The position numbers were made by a program, and so were the translations under genes. A DNA stretch of 53,630 nt from an uncultured Nitrosomonadales bacterium. Its GTDB lineage: Bacteria; Pseudomonadota; Gammaproteobacteria; Burkholderiales; Gallionellaceae. The DNA lies in assembly GCA_903915035.1 (NCBI GenBank), contig CAIWRI010000030.1:1-53630 (forward strand), read 5' to 3'. Below are positions 9,316 through 17,545 of the stretch, piece after piece (the first letter of the stretch is position 1; every line of letters begins with the position of its first letter). The notes beneath the pieces were generated by a model that saw only the letters and a program-made list of their open reading frames with translations, had not been told where the DNA came from and searched no databases.

Positions 9316-9351
9316 TTTTTTAATTCCGGTTCATCCGGTTCAGGAGGAAAT

Positions 9352-10263
9352 ATGGAAGTTTCATTGTTGGTACTGGTTGCAGCGATTATTTTTATTGTCA
9401 ATGCGCTCAAGGTTGTTCCTCAGCAGCATTCCTGGGTGGTTGAAAGGCTGGGGCGTTTTCATGCTGCGTTGTTGCCCGGGCTTAATATCGTCATTCCGTT
9501 TGTTGACCGCGTCGTCTATAAGCACATGCTGAAGGAAGTGCCGCTGGATGTGCCCAGTCAGATCTGTATTACCCGTGACAACACGCAATTGACCGTGGAT
9601 GGTATCCTGTATTTTCAGGTAACCGATCCGAAACTGGCATCCTATGGCACCAGCAATTACATCATGGCGATTACGCAACTAGCCCAAACCACGTTGCGTT
9701 CGGTGATCGGCAAGATGGAGCTGGATAAGACTTTTGAAGAACGCGACGATATCAATCGCGCGGTGGTGGCGGCGCTGGATGAGGCCGCCACCAGCTGGGG
9801 GGTAAAGGTGTTGCGTTACGAAATAAAGGATTTGACGCCACCTAAGGAGATTCTTCATGCGATGCAGGCGCAGATCACAGCCGAGCGTGAGAAACGGGCG
9901 CTGATTGCCGCCTCGGAAGGTCGCAAGCAGGAACAGATCAATATTGCCACGTGTGAAAGTGAAGCCTTTATTCAGCGTTCTGAAGGTGCCAAACAGGCAG
10001 CGATCAACACGGCTCAGGGAGAAGCTGAAGCCATCAAGGCCGTTGCTGCAGCAACCGCGCAGGCGATACAACAGGTAGCCCAGGCGATACAGTCGCCGGG
10101 CGGCATGGATGCGGTCAATCTCAAGGTGGCGGAAAAATATGTAGAAGCCTTTGGCAATGTTGCCAAGGCAGGCAATACTTTGATTTTACCGGGAAATTTA
10201 TCGGATATGGGAACCATGGTGGCTACAGCAATGAGCATCGTCAAGTCGCAGTCACGTTCATAG
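9352..10263 (+). CDS. qmcA: SPFH/Band 7 stomatin-like protein (paraslipin/QmcA type)
   Basis: A 303-residue inner-membrane protein. One N-terminal membrane helix (LLVLVAAIIFIVNAL, about 5-19) precedes the SPFH domain: VPQQHSWVVERLGRFHAAL, VPLDVPSQICITRDN, then LRSVIGKMELDKTFEERDDI. The C-terminal Ala/Gln/Glu-rich helix (about 175-245) should form the oligomeric coiled coil. Such proteins build cage-like oligomers with NfeD partners and influence membrane protein quality control. A strong Shine-Dalgarno AGGAGG sits just before the ATG. The gene ends facing epsL with a repeat cluster in between. Confidence 0.93.
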   Translation: MEVSLLVLVAAIIFIVNALKVVPQQHSWVVERLGRFHAALLPGLNIVIPFVDRVVYKHMLKEVPLDVPSQICITRDNTQLTVDGILYFQVTDPKLASYGTSNYIMAITQLAQTTLRSVIGKMELDKTFEERDDINRAVVAALDEAATSWGVKVLRYEIKDLTPPKEILHAMQAQITAEREKRALIAASEGRKQEQINIATCESEAFIQRSEGAKQAAINTAQGEAEAIKAVAAATAQAIQQVAQAIQSPGGMDAVNLKVAEKYVEAFGNVAKAGNTLILPGNLSDMGTMVATAMSIVKSQSRS

Positions 10264-10265
10264 TA

Positions 10266-10345
10266 CAAACAGGTTGGAAACAGGTACAAGATTCAAGGTT
10301 CAAAATTGTCCCTTGTTCCTGCCTTTAACTTGCCCCCTGTTTAAA
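10266..10345. repeat. Intergenic CTTG-ACCTG repeat cluster, copy a
   Basis: Between the convergent qmcA-like and epsL genes lie units in both orientations: AAACAGGTACAAG, TTCAAGGTTCAAAA, then CCCTTGTTCCTGCCTTTAA and CTTGCCCCCTGTTTAA. The two orientations can pair, giving a bidirectional terminator-like hairpin. The same units recur in six other gaps of this window. Confidence 0.7.
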
Positions 10346-11573
10346 AAATGATCTGTCCCGTCACATTGACAGAGTTATCGCCAAATTGGTTGGCCGTGAA
10401 ATATGAATAGCGGTTGATGTGCTGTATCGACGTGTGCAGCGTAATCGTGCGGCTCGCTGCCCAGTCCGCACTCAGCATGATGGTTCTCGTGGTGTCGCTG
10501 TGCCCGTTTGGGACTGCGCCGTTAATTGCACCCAGGTAACTCACGCGGGCCTGATCAATTGTTGCATGCATGCTGAGTTTTCCGCTCACTTGCCAGAATG
10601 GTGAAATTGAAAAATCGTCCGTGACCGCGTAGCTGCTATTGACACTCAGATACTGAGAGAAATTGCGCTGCGCGGTGAATTGGATAGTCGACTTCCCTGA
10701 GACAGCCCAAAGATAACTGACATTGCCAGCCATGCCGGAATAGTTGCGCTGCGAAAAGTGATTCTGATTGACGGACAAATGATTCAATTCACCGGTAAGC
10801 TGCGATTTTCCGGATAAAACCCATTTGAAATCGAGTAAATCATCGGTTTCAGTGTAGCCATTATCATTCAGGTTCACATAATCAATGGGTCTGTCCGTAT
10901 AGCTGCCCTGTGTATTTTGCTGCTTGAATGAGATGGTGTCCATGGCATCATTCTCATACAAAAAACCGGCATTCAAGGAGGTTCCCTTGCTGCCTTGTAT
11001 CTGAGCAATCAGGGCGCTGTAACTGGTTTGATTTTCAGATATGCCGGCAAGGGCGTGCCAGTAGCTCGTTGCCAGCCAGTCGCCATTGACAAAGCGACTC
11101 TGGGTCGTGGTTATCGTCTTGACCTGGGTTTGAATCGTCGCATAATTGGGCATCGTCTGATTCTGTGTTGCGCCTATCGTTCCGCTCAGGTCTTTGTCGA
11201 CTCGCCATGCCCAGGTTCCTTTATAGCCCTTGCTGTCATAATCAAGGTTGCTGAAATTGGTGAACCGGTTGTGCGCGATGGTGGTATCTAATGTGAAATT
11301 TTGCATCCCGTAGGTCTGGTTGTAACTCAAGTCAGCCTGTATCGTCCTGGTAGTGTCATACCTGACAGGATAGCCAGGGGCGGAAGCCGACAGCCGGAAT
11401 AGGTTGCTGTCATATGTGTAGGAAGTGTTGACGGCCAGTTGCAGCCCCTCCGGCAGCGCATCGACAACCGACGCTGCGTAGCCTGATAGGGAATCTGCGT
11501 AAACGTGAAAAGAGGCAACGCTCGGGAGCAGGATGGTAAGTAACAGTTTAGTGAGGGTTCTTTTACAGCGCAT
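10341..11573 (-). CDS. epsL: Exopolysaccharide operon outer-membrane protein EpsL
   Basis: A 410-residue secreted beta-strand protein. A signal peptide ends near residue 26 (LLLTILLPSVASFHVYA). The rest is alternating amphipathic strands rich in Thr, Ser, Tyr and Asn, and the chain ends in a terminal Phe after GQIIF, the usual signature for insertion by the BAM machinery. Together with the adjoining epsDEFG-xrtB-epsI genes this matches EpsL, a putative beta-barrel of methanolan-type loci, probably involved in moving the polymer through the outer membrane. It is on the minus strand and divergent from the SGNH hydrolase and epsD. Its 3' end touches the repeat cluster shared with the qmcA-like gene. 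Confidence 0.83.
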   Translation of the reverse strand: MRCKRTLTKLLLTILLPSVASFHVYADSLSGYAASVVDALPEGLQLAVNTSYTYDSNLFRLSASAPGYPVRYDTTRTIQADLSYNQTYGMQNFTLDTTIAHNRFTNFSNLDYDSKGYKGTWAWRVDKDLSGTIGATQNQTMPNYATIQTQVKTITTTQSRFVNGDWLATSYWHALAGISENQTSYSALIAQIQGSKGTSLNAGFLYENDAMDTISFKQQNTQGSYTDRPIDYVNLNDNGYTETDDLLDFKWVLSGKSQLTGELNHLSVNQNHFSQRNYSGMAGNVSYLWAVSGKSTIQFTAQRNFSQYLSVNSSYAVTDDFSISPFWQVSGKLSMHATIDQARVSYLGAINGAVPNGHSDTTRTIMLSADWAASRTITLHTSIQHINRYSYFTANQFGDNSVNVTGQIIF

Positions 11574-11868
11574 AATTCGCTTTCATTCTGGTTTTTATGC
11601 CGCTCGGGCAGACAAAATTGCGATAGGTCAGGCGCAAATAATTTTAATTAATTTTACACGTGATTCTAAATAAATGTTCCGCTACTGAGCGAATGGCGTT
11701 GTAAAAGACAGTTTGGGCGCATCACTGAAGATAAACATTGACGCAGCCAACCCGATGCGGTTCCGTCACCGGAAAAAATGAAATAGCCCTTTACTGAAAA
11801 ACCACCTATACCTGTTCACTGGAATCTGACAGAATGTCGCATGCATTTACCCTATAAAACCTGAACGA

Positions 11869-12552
11869 ATGAAACAAATAAAATTAGCTTTTACACTTTG
11901 CTTAACCTTATTTGTCGCAGGTCCGTCGTTTGCGCAGGACTGGGCAAATACAGCTCGATTTAAAGACGAAAATGCAAAACTCGCTTTACTTTCATCGGGA
12001 GAGAACAGGATTGTATTTATGGGGGACTCCATAACCGAGGGCTGGATGAATAATCACGCCGATTTTTTTAATGGAAAATCCTATATAAATCGTGGAATCG
12101 GCGGGCAGACTACACCACAGATGTTGGTTCGGTTCAGACCCGACGTAATCAATCTTAAACCTGCCGTTGTCGTTATTCTGGCAGGGACCAATGATATTGC
12201 CGGGAATACAGGCCCTTCAACACTGGAGATGATCATGGATAATTTAATCTCCATGTCTGAACTGGCAAAGGCGAATAAAATTAAAGTCGTTCTGAGTTCA
12301 GTTTTACCCGTTTTTGATTACCCCTGGAAATCCGGTCTTCAACCTGCAGACAAGATAATCGCACTGAATGTGATGATCAAAAACTATGCTGACAAGAATA
12401 GGATCGTTTACCTGGATTATTTTTCATCCATGGTCGATGAACGCAACGGTCTTAAAAAAGAATTCTCAGGCGATGGGGTTCACCCGAATATAGCCGGATA
12501 TAAAATAATGGAACCTTTGGCTGAAGAAGCGATAAAAAAAACGCTAAGGTGA
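11869..12552 (+). CDS. Secreted SGNH/GDSL-family hydrolase
   Basis: A 227-residue protein with a signal peptide (LAFTLCLTLFVAGPSFAQ). All four SGNH blocks are visible: FMGDSITEGW (nucleophile Ser), NRGIGGQTT (Gly), AGTNDIAG (Asn) and SGDGVHPN (Asp/His pair). It is therefore probably an active esterase or acetylhydrolase acting in the periplasm or outside. Its place between epsL and epsD suggests it could remove acyl groups from the exopolysaccharide. The gene is more A+T- and Lys/Asn-rich than its neighbours and the protein style (WANTARFKDENAKL) resembles Bacteroidota sequences, so lateral transfer is possible. No strong Shine-Dalgarno sequence precedes the ATG. Confidence 0.86.
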   Translation: MKQIKLAFTLCLTLFVAGPSFAQDWANTARFKDENAKLALLSSGENRIVFMGDSITEGWMNNHADFFNGKSYINRGIGGQTTPQMLVRFRPDVINLKPAVVVILAGTNDIAGNTGPSTLEMIMDNLISMSELAKANKIKVVLSSVLPVFDYPWKSGLQPADKIIALNVMIKNYADKNRIVYLDYFSSMVDERNGLKKEFSGDGVHPNIAGYKIMEPLAEEAIKKTLR

Positions 12553-12624
12553 TTTGTAAAAGAACATCCCGGTTTACGGGAATCACATGAAGCCGGCTGT
12601 TTGGTCCGTTATTTAGCCCGTTAT

Positions 12625-12798
12625 TTAGACAGGCGCGTAGCATCCATGCGCGGACTTCAGGATTGTTGCACCCGCGCGTTCGATGCGACGCCAATCGCCG
12701 CGCATGCTTTCAATTGCTGACTTTTCTGCTGATGAAGTAGTGCCACGGCTGACTGTAGAGATAAAGAACGATTTTTTTCTTCTTTGTACTGCTTTCAT
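12625..12798 (-). CDS. Small basic protein, 57 residues, unknown
   Basis: On the minus strand an ATG at 12798 is preceded by GGAGC about six bases upstream and opens a 57-codon frame ending with TAA at 12627-12625. The product starts MKAVQRRKKSFFISTVSRG, is rich in Arg, Lys and Ser, and has a central SMRGDWRRIERAGATILKS segment. The Shine-Dalgarno, the plausible codon use and its position in a 690-base gap argue for a real small gene. I recognise no family. It runs opposite to epsD and has no partner on its strand. Confidence 0.5.
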   Translation of the reverse strand: MKAVQRRKKSFFISTVSRGTTSSAEKSAIESMRGDWRRIERAGATILKSAHGCYAPV

Positions 12799-13240
12799 GA
12801 AAGCTCCTGATGATAATCCGTTGAAGTCATTATGCTAACAGCGCAGAGTTGCAATTTTATGACAGCGATTGATATCAACTTCGGGCCGCTTTCGTGTTAC
12901 TTTGAGATTTTCATTTTCCTGATCAATGCTCAGGATTTTCCTAATAGCATATAATGTGAACTATATCTATAGTCCATTGGAGCCAGTGTGAAATATTCAA
13001 CACTCTGTTAGCATCCGCAGGGATGAAATGGTTACAACAAATCAGTGCGAATTGTCCTTTGCCCCTGCTTACCGCTTGAACCTGTATTTAATGTACCTTG
13101 CCCCCCTTGAACTCGTATTTAACTTGCTAATTTATAGCGATTGTCTGTAAACTGCTCATAATTTTTTGGCATTGCTCCATGCTCGTATTAGGTAAAAAAG
13201 CATTGCTAAATAAATACTCATAAAAATTAAGGAAATTAAC
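12799..13240. other. Regulatory gap upstream of epsD
   Basis: No gene is visible. The gap holds a small hairpin TCCTGA-N7-TCAGGA at about 12918-12936 followed by a T-rich stretch, an A+T-rich block (AGCATATAATGTGAACTATATC) whose TATAAT near 12950 could be a -10 box, a copy of the CTTG-ACCTG repeat (13054-13127), and a strong AAGGA just before epsD. The promoter of the eps operon should lie here. Confidence 0.4.
13054..13127. repeat. Intergenic CTTG-ACCTG repeat cluster, copy b
   Basis: Units all in one orientation: CCTTTGCCCCTGCTT, CTTGAACCTGTATTTAATG, TACCTTGCCCCCCTTGAAC and TCGTATTTAACTTGC. Same family as the clusters at 10266, 14190, 15064, 25379, 27029 and 36801. Confidence 0.65.
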
Positions 13241-14173
13241 ATGCTGATTAATTCACGTCGACTATCTGTTGTCTTGCTGCTTGTCATTACCGGACTGACA
13301 GCGTGCGGTTCAGATGAAAAGAAGGAAGTCGGTCAGGTCGCAGCCAATGTCAATGGCCATGAAATCACAATCTATCAAATCAATCAGGTGCTCGCCCATG
13401 CCACCGGTGTGACAGAAGCCAATTTAGCCCAGGCGCGCCATGAAATTCTTGATAAACTGATAGACCAGGAGTTGGCTGTAACCAAGGCCACTGATGCCAA
13501 GCTGGATCGCTCGCCGGAAGTCGTGATGGCACTGGATGCCGCTCGTCGTGAAATTCTGGCCAAGGCTTATTATGAACAGGTCGCAAACAGCGCTGTGGGC
13601 GTGGAGAGTGATAAAGTCAAAAGTTATTTTGATGATCATCCCGCTTTATTTTCCAATAGACGCATTTATTCCATGGTGGACATTGCATTCAAGAGTGACG
13701 ACAAGGCCGTCGCACTCGTTAAAAACATGGTAGCAAGCAACAAGCCCATGCAGGAAATCGCACAAGCGCTCAAGGCCAACGGGACTTTATTTGAAGCGCA
13801 TAACTATAACAGCCCTGCCGAAAAATTGTCTCTTGAGATGCTGCCTTCCATCGCAAAGCTCAGCGACGGTCAAACCGGTGTGGTCTTGGCAGGCCCTGTG
13901 GTGCATGTGATCAATGTCATTAAATCGCAACAGGCGCCAGTTACATTTGAAGTCGCTTCACCGATGATACAAAAATATCTTAGCTCGGCGGACAAGCAAG
14001 CGCTGGTAGCTGCGGAGATGAAGCGCTTAAAGGATACTGCCAAGATCGAATATGTCGGCGAATTCAATAAAGCCTCAGCTCCCGTTGCAGCACCAACAGC
14101 TAGTGTCAAGGCATCAGAAGATAAAGCCGCTGAAGCCGCAAGCATAGCCAAGGGCGCTGCCGGCATTAAGTAA
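13241..14173 (+). CDS. epsD: EpsD family peptidyl-prolyl cis-trans isomerase lipoprotein
   Basis: A 310-residue lipoprotein with lipobox LTAC (Cys22). It then follows the SurA/PpiC plan: an N-terminal helical chaperone part (VNGHEITIYQINQVLAHATG ... LDKLIDQELAV) and a PPIase-like region from about 130, ending in an Ala/Lys-rich tail (after about 285). EpsD proteins are found specifically in exosortase-B-type polysaccharide loci and may help fold secreted or outer-membrane parts of the export machine. AAGGA precedes the ATG. It is the first gene of the co-directional eps series, and a hairpin of the local repeat separates it from epsE. Confidence 0.86.
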   Translation: MLINSRRLSVVLLLVITGLTACGSDEKKEVGQVAANVNGHEITIYQINQVLAHATGVTEANLAQARHEILDKLIDQELAVTKATDAKLDRSPEVVMALDAARREILAKAYYEQVANSAVGVESDKVKSYFDDHPALFSNRRIYSMVDIAFKSDDKAVALVKNMVASNKPMQEIAQALKANGTLFEAHNYNSPAEKLSLEMLPSIAKLSDGQTGVVLAGPVVHVINVIKSQQAPVTFEVASPMIQKYLSSADKQALVAAEMKRLKDTAKIEYVGEFNKASAPVAAPTASVKASEDKAAEAASIAKGAAGIK

Positions 14174-14189
14174 AACGAGGACAAACGCA

Positions 14190-14247
14190 GGTTAAAAGCA
14201 GGGGCAGGGTACAAGTTGCATCTTGCTCCTTGTACCTGCTTTTAAGA
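14190..14247. repeat. CTTG-ACCTG repeat cluster, copy c, forming a hairpin
   Basis: The left arm GGTTAAAAGCAGGGGCAG plus GGTACAAG and the right arm CTTGCTCCTTGTACC plus TGCTTTTAAG are inverted copies of the unit around TTGCAT. The predicted stem is about 20 imperfect pairs, ending just upstream of the epsE Shine-Dalgarno (AGAAGG), so it may tune epsD/epsE expression. Confidence 0.7.
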
Positions 14248-14260
14248 AGGACATAAAGTG

Positions 14261-15061
14261 ATGATTAAAGCCTGGAAAATAGTGTTGGCTACTTTTTTGT
14301 TCCTGTGGAGCATGCAGAGTCATGCCGGAGAAAACGGTGATTTCCTGTTGAGTGTGGGTGATTCCATCCGCATCGCAGTCTACCGCAATCCTGATCTGAA
14401 CCTGGATACCCGCATCAATGAAGATAGTACGATTACTTATCCTTTGCTTGGTGCGATCAAAGTTAGCGGCCTGTCAATTCCTCAGGCCGAGGCGCTGATT
14501 GCCAAGGGCTTGAAGGACGGTGGTTACATACAGGAACCGCAAGTCAATATCTCCATATCTACAGTGCGCGGCAATCTGGTTTCGGTGCTGGGGCAGGTCA
14601 CTCGTCCCGGGCTGTTTCCACTGGATCCTGCCAATCTGCGCCTGACCGAAGTGCTGGCGCTGGCGGGTGGCGTTGCAGGGGGCGGCGGAGAAAATGTTAT
14701 TTTGATGGGTTCACGGGATGGCAAACCCTTTCGCAAGGTAATCAATCTGGTATCCATTTATCTGGACAATAAAACGTCTGATGATATGGTAATCATGGGC
14801 CGCGATGAAATTTATGTTCCTTTGGCACCGGTGTACTATATCTACGGTGAAGTGCAACGCGCGGGAATCAATATGCTGTTGCGCGATATGACCGTCATTC
14901 AGGGATTGGCTCAGGGCGGCGGCTTGACCGCTCGAGGTACTGCACGCAACATTCTGATCAGCCGCAAACAGCCTGACGGCAAGGTGAAAAAGTTCCATCC
15001 TGAAATGGATGAACCCATTCAGCAAAATGATGTGATCTATGTGCATGAGAGCCTCTTTTAA
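14261..15061 (+). CDS. epsE: Polysaccharide export protein EpsE (Wza/OPX family)
   Basis: A 266-residue periplasmic export protein. A signal peptide ends near residue 24 (FLFLWSMQSHA). A Poly_export domain follows (LLSVGDSIRIAVYRNPDLNLDTRI ... TYPLLGAIKVSGLSI), then SLBB-type repeats (VSVLGQVTRPGLFPL; YYIYGEVQRAGINMLL). There is no lipobox Cys, so unlike Wza it is not an obvious lipoprotein. It would form part of the trans-envelope channel with EpsF and EpsL. AGAAGG lies 10 bases before the ATG at 14261; an in-frame GTG at 14258 is an alternative start. Confidence 0.92.
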   Translation: MIKAWKIVLATFLFLWSMQSHAGENGDFLLSVGDSIRIAVYRNPDLNLDTRINEDSTITYPLLGAIKVSGLSIPQAEALIAKGLKDGGYIQEPQVNISISTVRGNLVSVLGQVTRPGLFPLDPANLRLTEVLALAGGVAGGGGENVILMGSRDGKPFRKVINLVSIYLDNKTSDDMVIMGRDEIYVPLAPVYYIYGEVQRAGINMLLRDMTVIQGLAQGGGLTARGTARNILISRKQPDGKVKKFHPEMDEPIQQNDVIYVHESLF

Positions 15062-15063
15062 GC

Positions 15064-15175
15064 TCCTGTCCCTTGCCCCCTGTCCCTTGCTCCTGTATTT
15101 AATGTACCCTGCATCTGCTTTTAATGTACCTCGTACCTTGTACCTGTATTTAATGTATCTGTTTTTATTAGTACC
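15064..15175. repeat. CTTG-ACCTG repeat cluster, copy d
   Basis: The gap between epsE and epsF is almost wholly made of same-strand units: CCTGTCCCTTGCCCCCTG, CTCCTGTATTTAATGTACC, CATCTGCTTTTAATGTACC and CCTTGTACCTGTATTTAATG. This is the densest copy in the window, with at least five units. Confidence 0.75.
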
Positions 15176-15195
15176 TGATTTTTCGCGAATATTAT

Positions 15196-16662
15196 ATGAA
15201 TTTTGAGCAGTTTCTTGCCGTGCTGTGGGCACGTAAAAAAATTATTCTGATGACGATGACAACAATTTTTTTAATTGTCACCGTAATCACCTTCCGCACG
15301 ACTAAAATTTACAGCGCGGAAACGACCGTGTTAGTCGATGTGAAGAGTGCGGACCCGGTTGCGGGTATGCTCTCCGGCGCATTGCTGATGCCGGGTTACA
15401 TGGCAACACAGGTTGATATCATCAACAGTCAGCGCGTGGCGCAGCGCGCGGTCAAAATGCTGAATTTTGACAAGGTGCCGTCACTGGTCAGTGCCTGGCA
15501 GGAGGCAACGTCTGGCAAGCAATCCTTAGAAAGCTATTACGGCAAGGTACTCAATGGATCTCTGATCGTCACCCCGCCGCGCGAAGGCAATGTGATCACT
15601 ATCGCTTACAGTTCACCGGATCCAAAAGCGGCAGCGGCTGTTGCAAATATATTCGCACAGGCGTATATCGCAACCAATCTGGAAATGCTGGTCGATCCGG
15701 CCAGACAGTACACAGACTGGTTTGCAGTACGCGCCAAGCAGGTAAGGGAGCGGCTGGAAAAAGCCCAACAGGCGCTGTCAGCAGCTCAGGTAGCAAAAGG
15801 CATCGTTTCCGTGGATGACAGGCTGAGTACCGAAAACTACCGTTTGAGTGAGCTCTCCACTCAATATACACAAATAGAAGTGCAAAAGAGCGATGCCAAA
15901 TCCCATCAGCAGTCGGCGGAAAGCGATATGCAGACTAACCCGGATGTGTTGAATAACGGGGTGATCCTGAGTTTGCGCAGCATCATTATTTCGGCAGAAG
16001 GCAAGTTGCAGGAAGCGTCCAATGAGCTGGGGCCAAATCATCCCCAGATCAAACAGCAAAAGGCTGAAATTGAAACGCTGAAAGCCAAGTTGCTCCATGA
16101 AATGGACAATGTCAGAGCCAGCCTGTCAGCAAGCATAAAAATCAATGAGCAAAAGGAAACTGAGGTGCTGGCTGCACTGGAAGCGCAGAAAAAGCGTATG
16201 CTCGAACTCAAACAGCAGCATGATGAGCTGGCCGTTTTGACCACTGATGTGACTAATGCCCAGCGCGATTATGATGCACTTACCTTGCGTCAAAATCAGA
16301 GCGAGCTGGAAAGCCAGAACCAGCAGACCAATATCACCGTCCTGACACCGGCGGATTTGCCGCTCAGAGCAGCCAGTCCGAAAAAGATGAGCAACATGAT
16401 ATTGTCAATTTTTATCGGATTGTTTCTGGGTATAGTCGTTGCGCTGGTCAGGGAAATGGGCGACAGACGGATATATGGCAAGGGAAATCTGACCGATCTG
16501 GGGATTCCGATACTGGGTATATTGCGGCCAGCCCGCAAGCCGCCTTCCCGCTGGGGGCCTTCGCGCTGGCTGCCTGCCGGCAAATCGCTTTCCATCTGGC
16601 GGCCTGTTCGGAAACTGACTGTTCGTCTGGCCTTCTGGCGCCGGCGTAAACCCGTCTCCTGA
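15196..16662 (+). CDS. epsF: Chain-length determinant protein EpsF (Wzz family)
   Basis: A 488-residue polysaccharide co-polymerase. The Wzz domain begins at residue 1 with a membrane helix at about 16-35 (IILMTMTTIFLIVTVITF). A long periplasmic coiled-coil region spans about 175-390 (rich in Gln, Lys, Glu, Ala), and a second helix lies at about 400-418 (MILSIFIGLFLGIVVALV). It controls polymer length and works with the EpsG kinase encoded 17 bases downstream. Odd: after the second helix the cytoplasmic tail continues for about 60 residues, the last 40 being Trp/Arg/Pro-rich with repeated SRW/SIW units. The start has only a weak Shine-Dalgarno. Confidence 0.92.
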   Translation: MNFEQFLAVLWARKKIILMTMTTIFLIVTVITFRTTKIYSAETTVLVDVKSADPVAGMLSGALLMPGYMATQVDIINSQRVAQRAVKMLNFDKVPSLVSAWQEATSGKQSLESYYGKVLNGSLIVTPPREGNVITIAYSSPDPKAAAAVANIFAQAYIATNLEMLVDPARQYTDWFAVRAKQVRERLEKAQQALSAAQVAKGIVSVDDRLSTENYRLSELSTQYTQIEVQKSDAKSHQQSAESDMQTNPDVLNNGVILSLRSIIISAEGKLQEASNELGPNHPQIKQQKAEIETLKAKLLHEMDNVRASLSASIKINEQKETEVLAALEAQKKRMLELKQQHDELAVLTTDVTNAQRDYDALTLRQNQSELESQNQQTNITVLTPADLPLRAASPKKMSNMILSIFIGLFLGIVVALVREMGDRRIYGKGNLTDLGIPILGILRPARKPPSRWGPSRWLPAGKSLSIWRPVRKLTVRLAFWRRRKPVS

Positions 16663-16679
16663 TTAAACAAGGGAAATTT

Positions 16680-17537
16680 ATGGATTCATCGCAAGTTCCG
16701 GCTGAACGCACTATCGGCACCATCCTTATCGGTGCGGGCAAGCTTTCAGCGGCAGACGCAGAAAAAATTACATGGGAACAGGAACGCAGCAATCTCAGGT
16801 TTGGTGATGCGGCGGTCAAGCTGGGACTGCTAACCGAGGCGGATATCAAATCCGTACTGGCGCAGCAGTTCGGCTACCCCTATCTGGCTTATGGCGATAC
16901 TTCTATTGCGGAAGAAGTGATGGCTGCTTACAATCCTTTTTCTGTGCTGGTGGAAGAGTTGCGCGATTTGCGTACGCAGTTGATGCTGCGCTGGTTTGAA
17001 GCCAATGCGAAGCGCAAATGCATAGCCATAGCCAGCCCGGAAAGCGGCGAAGGGCGCAGTTTTATTGCTGCAAACCTGGCCGTGATTTTTTCGCAGTTGG
17101 GTGAACGAACGCTGCTGATCGATGCGGATTTGCGCAAGCCGCGCCAGCACCAGTTGTTCAAGATCGCTAATACTTCAGGTCTGTCGACGGTACTCGCAGG
17201 ACGCTCTTCTGTGAGCGATGCAATTGTAAAAATCGACAAGCTGCTCTGCCTTTCGGTTTTGCCCGCCGGCCCTACGCCGCCGAATCCGCAGGAGTTGCTT
17301 AGTCGCGATGCTTTTCATGATACATTAAACCATTACAGTGAATCGTATGATGTGATCCTCATCGATACCGCGTCTGCAAGCGAAAATGCCGATGCACTGA
17401 TGGTTGCTTCAAGGGCAAGTGCTGTACTGCTGGTGGCAAGAAAGAATTTCAGCCATCTGGACGCGATGCAAAAGCTGGTGATTAATCTGCAAAATTCGAA
17501 TATCAACATTGTCGGATCCTTGCTTAACGAATATTAA
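16680..17537 (+). CDS. epsG: Chain-length-determining BY-kinase EpsG
   Basis: A 285-residue P-loop kinase. Residues 1-65 form a small MshEN-like domain (TIGTILIGAGKLSAADAEKI ... LGLLTEADIKSVLAQQFGYP). The kinase part has Walker A SPESGEGRS at about 119-127, in which the usual Lys is Arg (as I recall for this family), Walker A' LLIDADLRK at about 142-150 and Walker B VILIDTAS near 225. The Tyr-rich autophosphorylation tail is nearly absent: the chain ends in a single Tyr (SLLNEY). It phosphorylates itself to cycle EpsF assembly. AAGGGA precedes the start. Confidence 0.9.
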   Translation: MDSSQVPAERTIGTILIGAGKLSAADAEKITWEQERSNLRFGDAAVKLGLLTEADIKSVLAQQFGYPYLAYGDTSIAEEVMAAYNPFSVLVEELRDLRTQLMLRWFEANAKRKCIAIASPESGEGRSFIAANLAVIFSQLGERTLLIDADLRKPRQHQLFKIANTSGLSTVLAGRSSVSDAIVKIDKLLCLSVLPAGPTPPNPQELLSRDAFHDTLNHYSESYDVILIDTASASENADALMVASRASAVLLVARKNFSHLDAMQKLVINLQNSNINIVGSLLNEY

Positions 17538-17545
17538 CTTGAATA

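Noticed and set aside
13160-13185. Possible sigma-54 promoter (TGGCAT ... ATGC) upstream of epsD
   Set aside because: The spacing between GG and GC is 11 rather than the required 10 bases, and the -12 element is poor.
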